Below, piece after piece: positions 31,056-41,554 of a DNA stretch of 64,000 bases; the stretch's first letter is position 1, and the number at the start of each line of letters is the position of its first letter. This stretch comes from Jeotgalibacillus aurantiacus. GTDB taxonomy: Bacteria > Bacillota > Bacilli > Bacillales > Jeotgalibacillaceae. The position numbers and the translations under genes were made by a program. The stretch covers positions 248,001 through 312,000 of the forward strand of contig NZ_JACNMS010000001.1 in NCBI RefSeq assembly GCF_020595125.1, in the 5' to 3' direction. Under the pieces are notes generated by a model. That model saw only the letters and a list, made by a program, of their open reading frames with translations, had not been told where the DNA came from and did not search any database.

Positions 31056-31442
31056 TCACCTCTCTTCCCGCTTCTTATGTAAGAGTTGTTGCCAAAAATA
31101 ATCTATCATAATGACGATGTACACCATCATTAATCCAATTACAGTGGAAATCAAATGAATGAGTTCCGGAAATTCCAGCGCAATCAGCACTGCAGCTCCT
31201 GCTGAAGCCATACGGGACAAAGTTCCAAGCGAACGCACTTTCTTTCCTTCATCCAATGCGCGGTCGAACCTTTCCATTCTGTTCTTCATCAGCCATAGAT
31301 TAAAAAGGCTGAAAGAAGTTCCCAGTATCAGACCGAGAAAAACATCCGGGAAGGGTGTAAATCCCCAGCAAAGGACAAAAATCGATAACAAGTATATTAT
31401 GTACCTGGTGTATCGCAAGAAGTGCTTTCTAATGTCAGGCAT
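31056..31442 (-). CDS. atpI: ATP synthase operon protein I
   Basis: The 128-residue protein with four hydrophobic segments has the size and position of AtpI, thought to help c-ring assembly or cation supply. It lies 5 bp upstream of atpB and 4 bp downstream of the atpZ reading frame. Confidence 0.9.
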   Translation of the reverse strand: MPDIRKHFLRYTRYIIYLLSIFVLCWGFTPFPDVFLGLILGTSFSLFNLWLMKNRMERFDRALDEGKKVRSLGTLSRMASAGAAVLIALEFPELIHLISTVIGLMMVYIVIMIDYFWQQLLHKKREER

Positions 31443-31446
31443 TCTT

Positions 31447-31665
31447 CTACTCTCCTGAGTCGAAATGATTCACTGTGCGAAGCATCGCGTAAATTCCTGC
31501 AGCTAATCCCAGGAGAAGACCGATGATCAAAAACAGCGGTTCTGAATTCCATTGGCGATCAAGCCATCTTCCGCCGAAAATACCGACAAGAATGGAACCA
31601 GTTAATTGTGACAGAATGGCTGAGTATAAAGCCATCGCATGGAACGGACGTCTTGACTGACGCAT
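31447..31665 (-). CDS. atpZ: AtpZ-like small membrane protein
   Basis: The 72-residue protein with two membrane helices (about 11-32 and 42-62) and the motif GIFGGRWLDRQW belongs to the AtpZ/AtpI family and is the first gene of the operon. In Bacillus pseudofirmus, AtpZ and AtpI have been linked to Mg2+/Ca2+ uptake. GAGGATG lies upstream of the ATG. Confidence 0.88.
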   Translation of the reverse strand: MRQSRRPFHAMALYSAILSQLTGSILVGIFGGRWLDRQWNSEPLFLIIGLLLGLAAGIYAMLRTVNHFDSGE

Positions 31666-31706
31666 AAGCGCATCCTCACATTCTGAGAATGGAATTGGGG
31701 TTGGTA

Positions 31707-31756
31707 TATCAAGGTTTTGACACCTTTGATAAGACTATGAAAACCTTATCATTATA
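31707..31756 (-). promoter_or_regulatory. Promoter -10 and fold-back leader of the atp operon
   Basis: TATAAT (31756-31751) is a good -10; the -35 is poor. The following leader can form AAGGTTTT / AAAACCTT (31747-31740 with 31718-31711) or TATCAAAGG / CCTTGATA (31731-31723 with 31714-31707). The two stems share bases and exclude each other. A 7-bp repeat TGATAAG / CTTATCA (31727-31733, 31745-31751) also touches the -10. Confidence 0.45.
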
Positions 31757-32011
31757 CCCTTTAAAAGCATACAATAGGCACCAATCTATGTCAACGCGAT
31801 CTCGACAAAAAGTTCACAAGATCACATATGCTTTCTTTAGCGTTCACATTTTTGACAAAACGAAGATTTCAGGTGTGTTTTGGTAAGCAGGATGCTTGAG
31901 TTGGATGGAGGTTTTATGACATTGGGACGGAAGGATGATGAGGGATCCCACCTGCATAGTGCGCCTGTCAGTCTCTGGGCCAGGCATTTTATCATGGATC
32001 CAGAAAAAGAC

Positions 32012-32200
32012 TTTGATGGAATTGTGCACTGATTTGATGGAATGATCGAATTTTGTGAAGGAATCCGGCAGCTTTAGTGATGGAATAAAGGTGATCGGTA
32101 GACTGAGTGAAGGAATTAACTTCTGGAAAGAATGAATTAAAATCTGAATAGAAGGGATTTATTTTTAGAAAGAGGGAATCTTTCACTTTAGTGATGGAAT
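32012..32200. repeat. 21-bp-periodic tract, locus 3 (word GATGGAAT)
   Basis: GGAAT or a close variant begins at 32018, 32039, 32060, 32082, 32112, 32133, 32154, 32175 and 32196. Intervals are 21 except for one of 22 and one of 30 where an indel occurred. It lies between the terminator of mnaA and the atp promoter region. Confidence 0.75.
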
Positions 32201-32279
32201 CCAATAGAGCTCTCAACTTGGACTCTTTCCCAGTCCGTCTTCCCACTTAAGATCCCAACATAAAACCGCACTTCTTTCC

Positions 32280-32322
32280 ATAAAAAAACCGGAACCACTC
32301 ATTAAGAGTATAGTTCCGGTTT
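32280..32322 (-). terminator. Terminator of mnaA
   Basis: AAACCGGAAC pairs with GTTCCGGTTT and a T run follows on the minus strand, 12 bases after the stop. Confidence 0.85.
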
Positions 32323-32333
32323 CAAACCATTTC

Positions 32334-33482
32334 TTACAACACTTTAAACGTCTCTGGGCGCTCGTCCGTTTCCTTGAAATAATAACGGATCGCATCTGCA
32401 ATTCTCTCGGATGCTTTGCCATCACCATAAGGATTTGACGCCTGAGCCATTGCTTTGTATGCTGCTTCATCAGTCAGCAGTTCAGTTGCCATTGAATAAA
32501 TCTGTTTTTCTTCAATTCCGGCAAGCTTCAGAGTTCCGGCTTTAATTCCTTCCGGACGCTCGGTTGTATCACGAAGAACAAGTACAGGTACACCAAGTGA
32601 AGGCGCTTCTTCCTGCACACCACCTGAATCGGTCAGGATCAGGTGTGCTTTTGATGCAAAGTTGTGGAAATCGATGACATCAAGCGGCTCGATCAGGTGA
32701 ATACGGTCATCTCCGCCAAGAATGTCCTGCGCAATTTCCCGAACGGCAGGGTTCAGGTGGACAGGATAAACGACTTGAACGTCTTTTTGCTCATCTACTA
32801 CCCGTTTAATCGCGCGGAACATGTTTTTCATCGGTTCACCGAGATTTTCACGACGGTGAGCCGTCACAAGAATCAGTCGGTCATTGCCTAACCCGTCAAG
32901 GATGTCACTTGTGTAATTTTCATCTACTGTCGTAGAAAGTGCGTCGATCGCTGTATTTCCTGTAACAAAAATCGTTTCCTCTTTTTTGTTTTCGTTTAAG
33001 AGGTTTTGCGCTGATTGATCTGTCGGCGCAAAATGAAGGTCCGCCATGACACCAGTGAGCTGACGGTTCATCTCTTCAGGGTAAGGCGAGTATTTATTCC
33101 ACGTGCGAAGACCCGCTTCCACGTGGCCGACTGCAATCTGGTTGTAAAATGCAGCAAGGCTCGCTACAAATGTGGTCGTTGTATCACCGTGAACAAGAAC
33201 GATATCAGGTTTTGTTTCCTGCATCACTTTTTCAAGACCTTCGAGCGCACGTGTTGTAATGCCTGACAATGTCTGGCGATCTTTCATAATGTTCAGGTCA
33301 TAGTCCGGTGTTATTCCAAATATCTCAAGTACCTGATCCAGCATTTGTCTGTGCTGTGCTGTCACCGTTACAATCGGCTCAAATTTATCGGACTGCTTTT
33401 TTAATTCCAAAACCAGCGGAGCCATTTTGATGGCCTCAGGACGCGTACCAAAAATCGTCATGACTTTAATTCGTTTCGACAT
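32334..33482 (-). CDS. mnaA: UDP-N-acetylglucosamine 2-epimerase (non-hydrolysing)
   Basis: The 382-residue enzyme interconverts UDP-GlcNAc and UDP-ManNAc for teichoic acid linkage units and other wall polymers. It shows the N-terminal TIFGTRPEAIKMAP motif, HGDTTTTFVASLAAFY, GHVEAGLRTW and LTDSGGVQEEAPSLG near the C-terminus. It lies between upp and the atp operon, a common Bacillaceae arrangement. Confidence 0.96.
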   Translation of the reverse strand: MSKRIKVMTIFGTRPEAIKMAPLVLELKKQSDKFEPIVTVTAQHRQMLDQVLEIFGITPDYDLNIMKDRQTLSGITTRALEGLEKVMQETKPDIVLVHGDTTTTFVASLAAFYNQIAVGHVEAGLRTWNKYSPYPEEMNRQLTGVMADLHFAPTDQSAQNLLNENKKEETIFVTGNTAIDALSTTVDENYTSDILDGLGNDRLILVTAHRRENLGEPMKNMFRAIKRVVDEQKDVQVVYPVHLNPAVREIAQDILGGDDRIHLIEPLDVIDFHNFASKAHLILTDSGGVQEEAPSLGVPVLVLRDTTERPEGIKAGTLKLAGIEEKQIYSMATELLTDEAAYKAMAQASNPYGDGKASERIADAIRYYFKETDERPETFKVL

Positions 33483-33503
33483 GAATAATCTCCTCGTACA
33501 GGT

Positions 33504-34133
33504 TTATTTTGTTCCAAACAAACGGTCGCCGGCGTCACCAAGACCCGGTACGATATAACCTTTTTCATTCAGCTTTTCATCGAGGGCAGCAATGTAGATG
33601 TCTACATCATCATGTGCTTTTTTGATCTCCTCTACGCCTTCAGGTGCGGCAACGAGGCAAAGGAACTTAATGTTTTTTGCTCCACGCTTTTTCAGGGAGT
33701 TGATCGCTTCAACCGCTGATCCGCCCGTTGCAAGCATTGGGTCAACCAGGATAAAATCGCGCTCTTCCACGTCAGACGGAAGCTTGACGTAATATTCAAC
33801 AGGCTTTAATGTTTCAGGATCGCGGTATAGGCCCACGTGTCCAACCTTCGCTGCCGGAATCAGCTTCAGGATCCCGTCAACCATTCCGATTCCTGCTCGC
33901 AGGATTGGCACGATCGCCAGTTTTTTACCGGATAGGACTTTTCCTTTTGTTGCACTTACCGGTGTTTGAAGATCAATTTCCTCTAAAGGCAGGTCGCGTG
34001 TGATTTCAAATGCCATCAGTGTTGCCACTTCATCCACCAATTCACGGAAATCCTTTGTTCCTGTTTTTTCATCACGGATAAATGTCAGCTTATGCTGAAT
34101 TAACGGATGGTTAAATACGTGTACTTTTCCCAC
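33504..34133 (-). CDS. upp: Uracil phosphoribosyltransferase
   Basis: The 209-residue enzyme salvages uracil to UMP using PRPP. It has the PRPP loop [11 protein letters not shown] (about 128-138) and the uracil-binding end [13 protein letters not shown]. The start is GTG at 34133 with GAGGAG 8 bases upstream, giving exactly the B. subtilis length; a longer reading upstream lacks homology. Confidence 0.97.
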   Translation of the reverse strand: MGKVHVFNHPLIQHKLTFIRDEKTGTKDFRELVDEVATLMAFEITRDLPLEEIDLQTPVSATKGKVLSGKKLAIVPILRAGIGMVDGILKLIPAAKVGHVGLYRDPETLKPVEYYVKLPSDVEERDFILVDPMLATGGSAVEAINSLKKRGAKNIKFLCLVAAPEGVEEIKKAHDDVDIYIAALDEKLNEKGYIVPGLGDAGDRLFGTK

Positions 34134-34306
34134 ACCAGTCACTCCTCTTTTTGTGTCGAACTGAATGAGCAGCATTCGCCCCGCTCATTTCATCTTCACT
34201 GCTATGTTGTAAAACGTTCCTTCTATTATAAAACAAATCCTTACGAAAGTTATCACACTTCCGATTTTTTGACAAGAACCGTATGAAGGAATGGCCCTGC
34301 AACCGC

Positions 34307-34333
34307 TAAAAAGGCCCCCGTTAAGGGACCTCT
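34307..34333 (-). terminator. Terminator of glyA
   Basis: Minus strand AGGTCCC / GGGGGCCT stem, then TTTTT, 5 bases after the stop. Confidence 0.7.
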
Positions 34334-34337
34334 TTCA

Positions 34338-35573
34338 TTAAACGTATAGTTCAAAACGACTTGTGATCGCTTCTACTTTGTCCGCTGCTTCCTTCAGCTT
34401 CGCTTCATCTTCATGGTTCTTTAGCACGTCTGCAATGAGCTCGGCAATTTCAACCATTTCCGCTTCTTTAAATCCGCGTGATGTAACAGCTGGTGTTCCG
34501 ATACGGATACCGCTTGTGACAAACGGACTTTCCGGATCGAAAGGAATCGTGTTTTTGTTTACAGTGATGCCGATATCATCAAGTACCTTCTCAGCCACTT
34601 TACCCGTAAGATTCAGAGAGCGTAGGTTTACAAGAACGAGGTGATTGTCCGTTCCGTCAGATACGATATCAATCCCCTGATTTTTAAATGCTTCAGCCAT
34701 CGCCTGTGCATTTTTGACAACCTGATCAATATATTCTTTAAAGTCAGGCTTCAGCGCTTCACCAAAGGCTACCGCTTTCGCTGCAATCACATGCATAAGC
34801 GGGCCACCCTGAACGCCAGGGAAAATAGATTTATCAATCTTTTTCGCAAATTCTTCTCTGCAAAGAATCATTCCGCCACGTGGTCCACGAAGTGTTTTGT
34901 GTGTTGTCGTTGTCACGAAGTCTGCATGCGGCACAGGGCTTGGATGAGCACCTGTTGCAACAAGACCTGCAATATGGGCCATATCAACCATTAAGTAGGC
35001 ACCAACCTCATCAGCAATCTCGCGGAATTTCGCGAAATCAATTGTGCGTGAGTAGGCACTCGCACCAGCCACAATCAGCTTCGGCTTATGCTCAAGTGCT
35101 TTCTGGCGCACATCTTCATAATCAATACGCTCGTCTTTTTCAGAAACGCCGTAATCGACAAAATTATATAGTTCCCCACTGAAGTTAACAGGGCTTCCGT
35201 GCGTTAAATGACCTCCATGAGACAGATTCATGCCAAGCACTGTATCTCCAGGCTCAAGAATCGTGAAATAAACCGCCATGTTGGCCTGTGCACCTGAATG
35301 AGGCTGCACGTTCGCGTGCTCTGCACCAAAAATCTCTTTCGCGCGGTCGCGTGCCAGATTTTCAGCAACATCCACATACTCACATCCGCCATAGTAGCGG
35401 CGGCCCGGATAACCTTCAGCGTATTTATTCGTTAATACAGATCCTTGCGCTTCCATGACTGCTTCACTTACAAAATTCTCTGATGCGATCAGCTCAATTT
35501 TCGTACGCTGACGTTTCAGTTCATTCTGCATTGCTTCAAACAATGCCTGATCCTGCTGTTGAATCTTATTCAT
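34338..35573 (-). CDS. glyA: Serine hydroxymethyltransferase
   Basis: The 411-residue PLP enzyme converts serine and tetrahydrofolate to glycine and methylene-THF, supplying one-carbon units. The PLP lysine is in [14 protein letters not shown] (about residue 226), with [10 protein letters not shown] and IASENF motifs intact. The start at 35573 has GGGAGG 11 bases before it; upstream codons in frame are not conserved. A short perfect GC palindrome (35603-35616) lies in its leader. Confidence 0.97.
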   Translation of the reverse strand: MNKIQQQDQALFEAMQNELKRQRTKIELIASENFVSEAVMEAQGSVLTNKYAEGYPGRRYYGGCEYVDVAENLARDRAKEIFGAEHANVQPHSGAQANMAVYFTILEPGDTVLGMNLSHGGHLTHGSPVNFSGELYNFVDYGVSEKDERIDYEDVRQKALEHKPKLIVAGASAYSRTIDFAKFREIADEVGAYLMVDMAHIAGLVATGAHPSPVPHADFVTTTTHKTLRGPRGGMILCREEFAKKIDKSIFPGVQGGPLMHVIAAKAVAFGEALKPDFKEYIDQVVKNAQAMAEAFKNQGIDIVSDGTDNHLVLVNLRSLNLTGKVAEKVLDDIGITVNKNTIPFDPESPFVTSGIRIGTPAVTSRGFKEAEMVEIAELIADVLKNHEDEAKLKEAADKVEAITSRFELYV

Positions 35574-35734
35574 TGTGTGTGAATCCTCCCTCATGTCATC
35601 GTCGGGACCCGTCCCGTCGTGGTCAAAAATCAACTTAATCTTAACATGATTTTAACGATTGTGAAAATAGAGATTGTGAAGGAATAGACAAATAGGTTGT
35701 TAGAATCGCTAATGAGGTGAAGTATTACACAAGA

Positions 35735-35767
35735 GTACCAGATCATTCCAAACGAATGACCTGGTAC
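35735..35767 (-). terminator. Hairpin after the MNT gene, likely terminator
   Basis: GTACCAG-TCATTC pairs with GAATGA-CTGGTAC, 14-bp arms with one mismatch, 20 bases after the stop. The T tract is weak. Confidence 0.5.
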
Positions 35768-35787
35768 GGGTATTATCATTTCACAGC

Positions 35788-36105
35788 CTAAAACGTCAAA
35801 TTAGTTTCTTCTCCTGTCCGTTCAAATAAAACCTTATGGCATCGCTGAACATCATGAAGGAGTTTTTCAGGAGCTGCATCCAATCTTAAAAGGTCTATTT
35901 TCAACAATGTTTCAAGCTCTTCTATCTCCTGGCATAACAACAGCCACGAATCATTTGATAGTCCAGGCGCTTCAAGCGCTAAATCAACATCTGATCTTTC
36001 TTGATAATCCCCATGTGCTCTTGAACCAAATAATAAAAGTCTTTTAACGTCCGGATAGGCAGCAACAATGTCAATCAGGTTATTTTTAAGATTAACAGGA
36101 ATCAA
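35788..36105 (-). CDS. mntA: MNT-type nucleotidyltransferase antitoxin
   Basis: The 105-residue minimal nucleotidyltransferase shows GSRAHG followed by SDVDLAL. This is the GSX10DXD arrangement (Gly27, Ser28, Asp39, Asp41) of the MntA antitoxins, which attach AMP to a Tyr of the partner HEPN toxin. The start is TTG at 36105 overlapping the HEPN stop, with AGGAGGGG just upstream, so the two are translationally coupled. The toxin-antitoxin role is inferred from motifs and pairing. Confidence 0.85.
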   Translation of the reverse strand: MIPVNLKNNLIDIVAAYPDVKRLLLFGSRAHGDYQERSDVDLALEAPGLSNDSWLLLCQEIEELETLLKIDLLRLDAAPEKLLHDVQRCHKVLFERTGEETNLTF

Positions 36106-36512
36106 CTTGACCCCTCCTGATATTTATTCAAAACAAACTCACTTACCCTTTTCATTTCAGGAAAATACTGATGAATGTGTGCAAGTATTTCACGGGCTAA
36201 TTCCTCATTATACGTATGTGACGTTTCATTCCGGTCCTTCAGCATTTGAAGCCACGCGCTCTCGTCATTTAACCATCCCGCTTGATATGCTTCTTTTAAA
36301 GCTTCTTTAGGTGTTTTAGTCTCTATCCCCTCTGATTGAAGAGCCCTTTTTAACGTCTTCCAAAAAAGTTCAATGGTAAATTCAAACCGTTGTATCGTTC
36401 CATCTACAATAAGTGGATTCGTTGCATCTTCTGATAAAGCTTCTTCGAGTCTTGTGACGGCCAGCTTAAGATTATTCAGGCTGTTTAATAACTTACGATG
36501 ATTAACGTCCAT
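36102..36512 (-). CDS. hepT: HEPN toxin (HI0074/HepT family)
   Basis: The 136-residue all-helical protein carries the catalytic RX4HXY motif of HepT RNases (Arg94, His99, Tyr101 in RNETSHTY); the Tyr is the expected target of the partner enzyme. Conserved features such as QRFEFTIELFWKTLK (about 41-55) match the family once called nucleotidyltransferase substrate-binding proteins. It precedes the MNT gene with a 4-base overlap. The pair is inserted between glyA and ywlG, which are neighbours in B. subtilis, suggesting horizontal gain. Confidence 0.88.
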   Translation of the reverse strand: MDVNHRKLLNSLNNLKLAVTRLEEALSEDATNPLIVDGTIQRFEFTIELFWKTLKRALQSEGIETKTPKEALKEAYQAGWLNDESAWLQMLKDRNETSHTYNEELAREILAHIHQYFPEMKRVSEFVLNKYQEGSS

Positions 36513-36570
36513 TTTTGTACCTCCCTGCTCACTTTAACTTCTTGCTTACTATTATAGATGAATCGTTATA

Positions 36571-36598
36571 GAAAAAACCGGCTCTACGGCCGGTTTTT
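36571..36598 (-). terminator. Terminator of the ywlG-rpiB-ywlE operon
   Basis: AAACCGGC / GCCGGTTT stem with runs of A and T on the two sides; it works in either direction and starts 3 bases from the ywlG stop. Confidence 0.8.
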
Positions 36599-36601
36599 GG
36601 T

Positions 36602-37135
36602 TTATTCAAGCTCATATACTGCTCTCGCTCCGCCGATCAGCTTCGGGCGGGTGCGGGCGAGTGTGATGTGTGCTTCACCGAGTGTTTTGGTACTGACACG
36701 GACAGGGACGGCGACCGGTTTTAAATGCATGCCAATGAGCGTATCCCCGATATCGATTCCGCCATGTGCCTGAATACGTTCAACGGCTACAGGATCTTTA
36801 AAATGACGGTAAGCGTAGGAAGCCATCGCACCCCCGGCTTTACGGACAGGAACGACTGTCACTTCATCGAAGCCATACTTTTCCGCTGCTTCCCGCTCCA
36901 TGATCAGCGCACGGTTAATATGCTCGCAGCCCTGAAACGCCAGATGAATGCCAGTCTGTTCAGAAAAGGTTTTGAACCCATCAAACAAATCAGCTGCCAC
37001 TTCATCTGTCCCCGAAGTTCCAATCTTCTGCCCGATCACTTCAGATGTAGAGCAGCCAATAACAAAAAGCTGACCTTTTTTCAAAGAAGACTGTTCCTGA
37101 TATTCATTCAAAATTTCCAGCAATTCCTGGTTCAT
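36602..37135 (-). CDS. ywlG: DUF436/TIGR01440 family protein YwlG
   Basis: The 177-residue protein matches Ywl[21 protein letters not shown] near the N-terminus, a central [16 protein letters not shown] segment and the end [16 protein letters not shown]. Its function is unknown. It is the last gene after ywlE and rpiB, 17 bp downstream of rpiB. Confidence 0.92.
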   Translation of the reverse strand: MNQELLEILNEYQEQSSLKKGQLFVIGCSTSEVIGQKIGTSGTDEVAADLFDGFKTFSEQTGIHLAFQGCEHINRALIMEREAAEKYGFDEVTVVPVRKAGGAMASYAYRHFKDPVAVERIQAHGGIDIGDTLIGMHLKPVAVPVRVSTKTLGEAHITLARTRPKLIGGARAVYELE

Positions 37136-37152
37136 TGCGATTCCTCTTTTCG

Positions 37153-37599
37153 TTAAGATTCCTGCGCTTCAAACTCAGTAATTTTGCCTACACGATTAGC
37201 GTGACGTCCGCCTTCATATTCTTCAGACAGCCAGATTCTTGCAATATCACGTGCAAGTCCTGGTCCAACGACACGTTCACCCATCGCAAGCATGTTGGAA
37301 TCGTTGTGCCCGCGCGTCGCTTTTGCACTGAACGTATCATGAACAAGCGCACAGCGGATTCCCTTTACTTTATTCGCTGCAATACTCATGCCAATACCTG
37401 TCCCGCAAATCAGAATACCGCGGTCAAATTCACCTGACGCGACTTTTTTTGCGACAGGCAGTGCATAGTCAGGATAATCGACAGACCCTTCACAGTCACA
37501 CCCGAAGTCCTCGAATGGGATTTCCATTTCCGTTAATAAATCAGCGATTTCTTTTCGTAAATTAATTCCGCCGTGATCTGATGCCAATGCTACCTTCAT
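37153..37599 (-). CDS. rpiB: Ribose-5-phosphate isomerase B
   Basis: The 148-residue sugar isomerase begins [11 protein letters not shown] and has the active-site [13 protein letters not shown] (Cys at about 66) and [15 protein letters not shown]. It interconverts ribose-5-P and ribulose-5-P. The ATG at 37599 follows AAAGGAGG; the open frame upstream belongs to the overlapping end of ywlE. Confidence 0.95.
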   Translation of the reverse strand: MKVALASDHGGINLRKEIADLLTEMEIPFEDFGCDCEGSVDYPDYALPVAKKVASGEFDRGILICGTGIGMSIAANKVKGIRCALVHDTFSAKATRGHNDSNMLAMGERVVGPGLARDIARIWLSEEYEGGRHANRVGKITEFEAQES

Positions 37600-37615
37600 T
37601 AGTAAAGATCCTCCT

Positions 37616-38062
37616 TTATTGCTGGCTCTGCTTTTGAAGATTCGCCAGCATGCCATCCATTAAGTGATTAATTTCTCTGAACGTCTGTCTGTACATATCA
37701 ACTGAACCGCCATAAGGGTCTGAAATATCCAGCCCCATTCCTGACGCAAATTCCTTTAAGGTGAAGATACGATCTGCTGCAAACGGATATTGATCCATCA
37801 GCATCGCTTTGTGAGCGCTTGTCATGGCAAACACGTAATCCGCCCAGTGTACATCACTCTGGTTCACGGTATGAGAACGGTGATCATGGGAAAGTCCCTG
37901 CTCATCCATTACCTGTTGCGCGTTATGAGAAGCTCTTCCGCCCTCCATCGCAAATAATCCGGCTGACCGGACTTCTATTTTCTCTTCAAGACGATTTTTC
38001 AAAATCGCTTCTGCCATAGGACTCCTGCACGTATTTCCTGTGCATACAAATAGGATCCTCAT
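37616..38062 (-). CDS. ywlE: Protein arginine phosphatase YwlE
   Basis: The 148-residue low-molecular-weight phosphatase has the P-loop CTGNTCRSP (Cys7, Arg13) and the acid Asp115 in DPYGGS. Thr11 in the loop, instead of the Ile or Leu usual in tyrosine phosphatases, is the residue known to give YwlE its phospho-arginine specificity, so a role opposing the McsB arginine kinase is likely. It is the first gene of ywlE-rpiB-ywlG. Confidence 0.93.
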   Translation of the reverse strand: MRILFVCTGNTCRSPMAEAILKNRLEEKIEVRSAGLFAMEGGRASHNAQQVMDEQGLSHDHRSHTVNQSDVHWADYVFAMTSAHKAMLMDQYPFAADRIFTLKEFASGMGLDISDPYGGSVDMYRQTFREINHLMDGMLANLQKQSQQ

Positions 38063-38244
38063 GACTGCACCCCCTGTAAAATTCCTTTACGTTCTAGGTT
38101 TTCCTATACCTTGCACCTTATTCTATCACAATTTAGACACTTTTTCGCGCGGGAGGGTTTTGAAGCAAGCGGTTAATTAAACGTTTGTTTGATGATGGTA
38201 TTGAGAGATTTATTGCATAAGGTTGGGGGCGTGACTCCGCGGGA

Positions 38245-38440
38245 ATTGTATCGTTCGTGAAGGTTTTTAAATCGAAAGAAAGGATTTTTTATTCAATCGA
38301 TTGAGAGAATTTATGTACTGTTCAAATTTTTAATTGTATCGTTCCACTTCAGAGCCACCATTTTTGTTATGTTCCTGCTGTTTTTCACATCGAATCAACT
38401 CTGCATTTGTATCGTTTCAAAACTTATTTGTACTGTTCGC
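38245..38440. repeat. 21-bp-periodic tract, locus 4 (word TATCGTTC)
   Basis: TATCG or TACTG, usually followed by TTC, starts at 38249, 38270, 38295, 38316, 38337, 38367, 38388, 38410 and 38431. Most steps are 21 or 22, with two longer steps (25 and 30). It lies between the LacI-type regulator terminator and ywlE. Confidence 0.65.
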
Positions 38441-38467
38441 CACGAACAGCCTCCCAGTTCGTAAACC

Positions 38468-38502
38468 AAAATAAAACCCCCGATGATCACCATCAGAGGT
38501 TT
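38468..38502 (-). terminator. Terminator of the galactoside operon
   Basis: AACCCCCGATG pairs with CATCAGAGGTT (one mismatch and one G-T pair), followed by TTTATTTTGG on the minus strand, just after the regulator stop codon. Confidence 0.65.
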
Positions 38503-38505
38503 CTG

Positions 38506-39522
<1,017 letters not shown>

Positions 39523-39562
39523 TCACCACCCATCGTTCTCCGGTTCAGATATTTTATCAGCA

Positions 39563-39588
39563 CTCAGGGAAGACACTTCTCCCCTGAG
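39563..39588 (-). other. Hairpin between the beta-galactosidase gene and its regulator
   Basis: CTCAGGG and CCCTGAG arms with extra inner pairing lie 17 bp after the stop of the GH42 gene. There is no T tract on the minus strand, so it may be a processing or attenuation hairpin rather than a full terminator. Confidence 0.45.
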
Positions 39589-39604
39589 ATTTATTATTTT
39601 TCAC

Positions 39605-41536
39605 TTACGTTAACTTTACCACTTTCGAACCATAAGGCGGTAGTGATTCACCCATCACCTTTTGTTCGATCCCGGTATGGTTCATCAGGAAGAGATGATT
39701 ATCGCGTTTTACCGCCTCTGTCCCCTCCGGCGTTTCAGCATGCCAGATCCCGTGCTCCTGAATCAGATTCAGTGCAAGCGGCTCAAGGTCAGTTGTGGCA
39801 AGACCCGTTGCGAGGTAATACACCTTTCCTTCACCAAATGAATTTACAGTCATCGCTGCACGTTCTTCATAGAATTCATCGGCATACTTATATAGCACGT
39901 CTGCCGTTGTAACTGTAACCAGATCGCGCCATACTCTTCCTTCTGCCTTTTTGCCGTCAGTGGATTGTACCGGAACGGACTGGTGAGCAGCTAATGCTTC
40001 TGTTTCGTAAATTTCAATACCCGCAAGCTCTGCTACCGGCCCCGGCAGCGTCTGTTTGAAGTGAATATTGTTGTCGCGGTCCTTTAAGCCTGCGCGGAAC
40101 GAGAAGATGATCGTGCCTCCCGCTTCAGCGAACGACGTCAGACGGGCAGCGAGTTCATCATCAATGATCTGCATTACAGGAACGAGCAATACGCGATATT
40201 TTGCAAAATCACGATCAGCCGGGATCACGTCGATGGATGCATTATGACGATAGAACGGCGTATAAAGACGCATCAGTTCTGCGTTGAAATCAAAACTCGC
40301 ACTCTGCACCTGAGATTTCCAAGACCAGATATTATCGTAATCATAGAGGACGGCAATATCTGACTCGACTTTTTGGTTCAACACATTTTCATAAGGAAGA
40401 ATTTCACTGAACAGTGATTGAACCTCTTTAAATTTACGTCCGTAGCGGTTATCCTGATCCACCACACCGAAGCAGAACTGTTCAGCTCCTTTTGTCATCC
40501 CGCGCCAGCGGAAGTACAGCATGTTGGTACAGCCATGGGCAAATGCCTGGTAGGACCACATTTTCGCCTGATTTGGCCGTGGCAGATAGCCAATGACGTT
40601 ATGACCCTGTGCTCCCATCAGTTCCTCTACGATCCAGTAGTTCTGATCTTTCAGCCCGCGGTTGAAATCATGCGTCATCGCGATCGCGGCAGGTGGAATC
40701 GGTTCAGTTAAGCCGCCCCACACAGGATAATTATCGTAAGAAACAAAATCCATCGGACGAACGTTTTCTGCATGATCAAAGGCTTTATCGAAAAATCCGC
40801 CGGAAACATTGGTTGTAATCGGCTGGTGAGCACCCGCGTATTTTCTCGCAACGTCTGTCATCCGGTGTGCAAAACCGTTCACGGATTCGGAGCGGAAGCG
40901 TGAATAATCCAGCTTCAGTGAAGGGTTGTGCGTGGTCACAGTCGGAACAGGCATCGGAATCTCTGAGAATTCATTGTACGTCTGTCCCCAGAAAATCGTG
41001 CCCCAGCGTTCATTTAATTCTTCAACAGTCTTATATTTCTTTTCAAGGAACTGATGGAAACTGCTGTGACACTGTTCACAGAAGCACCAGTCGCTGCCTT
41101 CGTGGCCAAATTCATTATCGATCTGCCAGGCTACGACTGCCGGTTCATTGGCATAGTGCTTCACGACTTCCTCAGTGATTTTTGCTGCATAGCGGTTGTA
41201 TTCATCTGAGTTGAAGCAGTATTGACGTCTCCCACCAAATGCACGCACATGCCCATATTCGTCTTTAGATAAAATGGAAGGATGTTTTTTAGCAAGCCAA
41301 GCGGGGAAAGTGGCTGTCGGGGTTCCAAACATCACATCAATGCCGCGCTTTTTGGCTTCTTCAATTACTTTATCAAAAAAGGAAAAATCAAAAGACCCTT
41401 CTGTTGATTCCATCAGGTGCCAGGCAAATTCCCCGATACGGATCATATTGGCACCCAGCTCTTTTATTCCGTCTAAATCCTTTTCAAGCATATCCTCCGG
41501 CCAGTGCTCCGGATAATAATCGACTCCCACATACAT
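39605..41536 (-). CDS. GH42 beta-galactosidase
   Basis: The 643-residue intracellular enzyme (no signal peptide) hydrolyses terminal beta-galactosides. The acid/base Glu142 is in WQIDNEFG and the nucleophile is Glu304 in WIVEELMG. Four Cys (107, 151, 153, 156; RQYCF and WCFCEQC) form the zinc cluster known in Thermus A4 beta-galactosidase, at almost the same positions. Family members are lacA, ganA or bga; the symbol is left open. GGAGGAGG precedes the ATG. It follows galK by 18 bp. Confidence 0.95.
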   Translation of the reverse strand: MYVGVDYYPEHWPEDMLEKDLDGIKELGANMIRIGEFAWHLMESTEGSFDFSFFDKVIEEAKKRGIDVMFGTPTATFPAWLAKKHPSILSKDEYGHVRAFGGRRQYCFNSDEYNRYAAKITEEVVKHYANEPAVVAWQIDNEFGHEGSDWCFCEQCHSSFHQFLEKKYKTVEELNERWGTIFWGQTYNEFSEIPMPVPTVTTHNPSLKLDYSRFRSESVNGFAHRMTDVARKYAGAHQPITTNVSGGFFDKAFDHAENVRPMDFVSYDNYPVWGGLTEPIPPAAIAMTHDFNRGLKDQNYWIVEELMGAQGHNVIGYLPRPNQAKMWSYQAFAHGCTNMLYFRWRGMTKGAEQFCFGVVDQDNRYGRKFKEVQSLFSEILPYENVLNQKVESDIAVLYDYDNIWSWKSQVQSASFDFNAELMRLYTPFYRHNASIDVIPADRDFAKYRVLLVPVMQIIDDELAARLTSFAEAGGTIIFSFRAGLKDRDNNIHFKQTLPGPVAELAGIEIYETEALAAHQSVPVQSTDGKKAEGRVWRDLVTVTTADVLYKYADEFYEERAAMTVNSFGEGKVYYLATGLATTDLEPLALNLIQEHGIWHAETPEGTEAVKRDNHLFLMNHTGIEQKVMGESLPPYGSKVVKLT

Positions 41537-41554
41537 CGTCTGATTCCTCCTCCA

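Noticed and set aside
31992-32246. 84-codon minus-strand frame over the locus 3 tract
   Set aside because: It follows the 21-bp repeat, has no ribosome binding site and no recognisable family.
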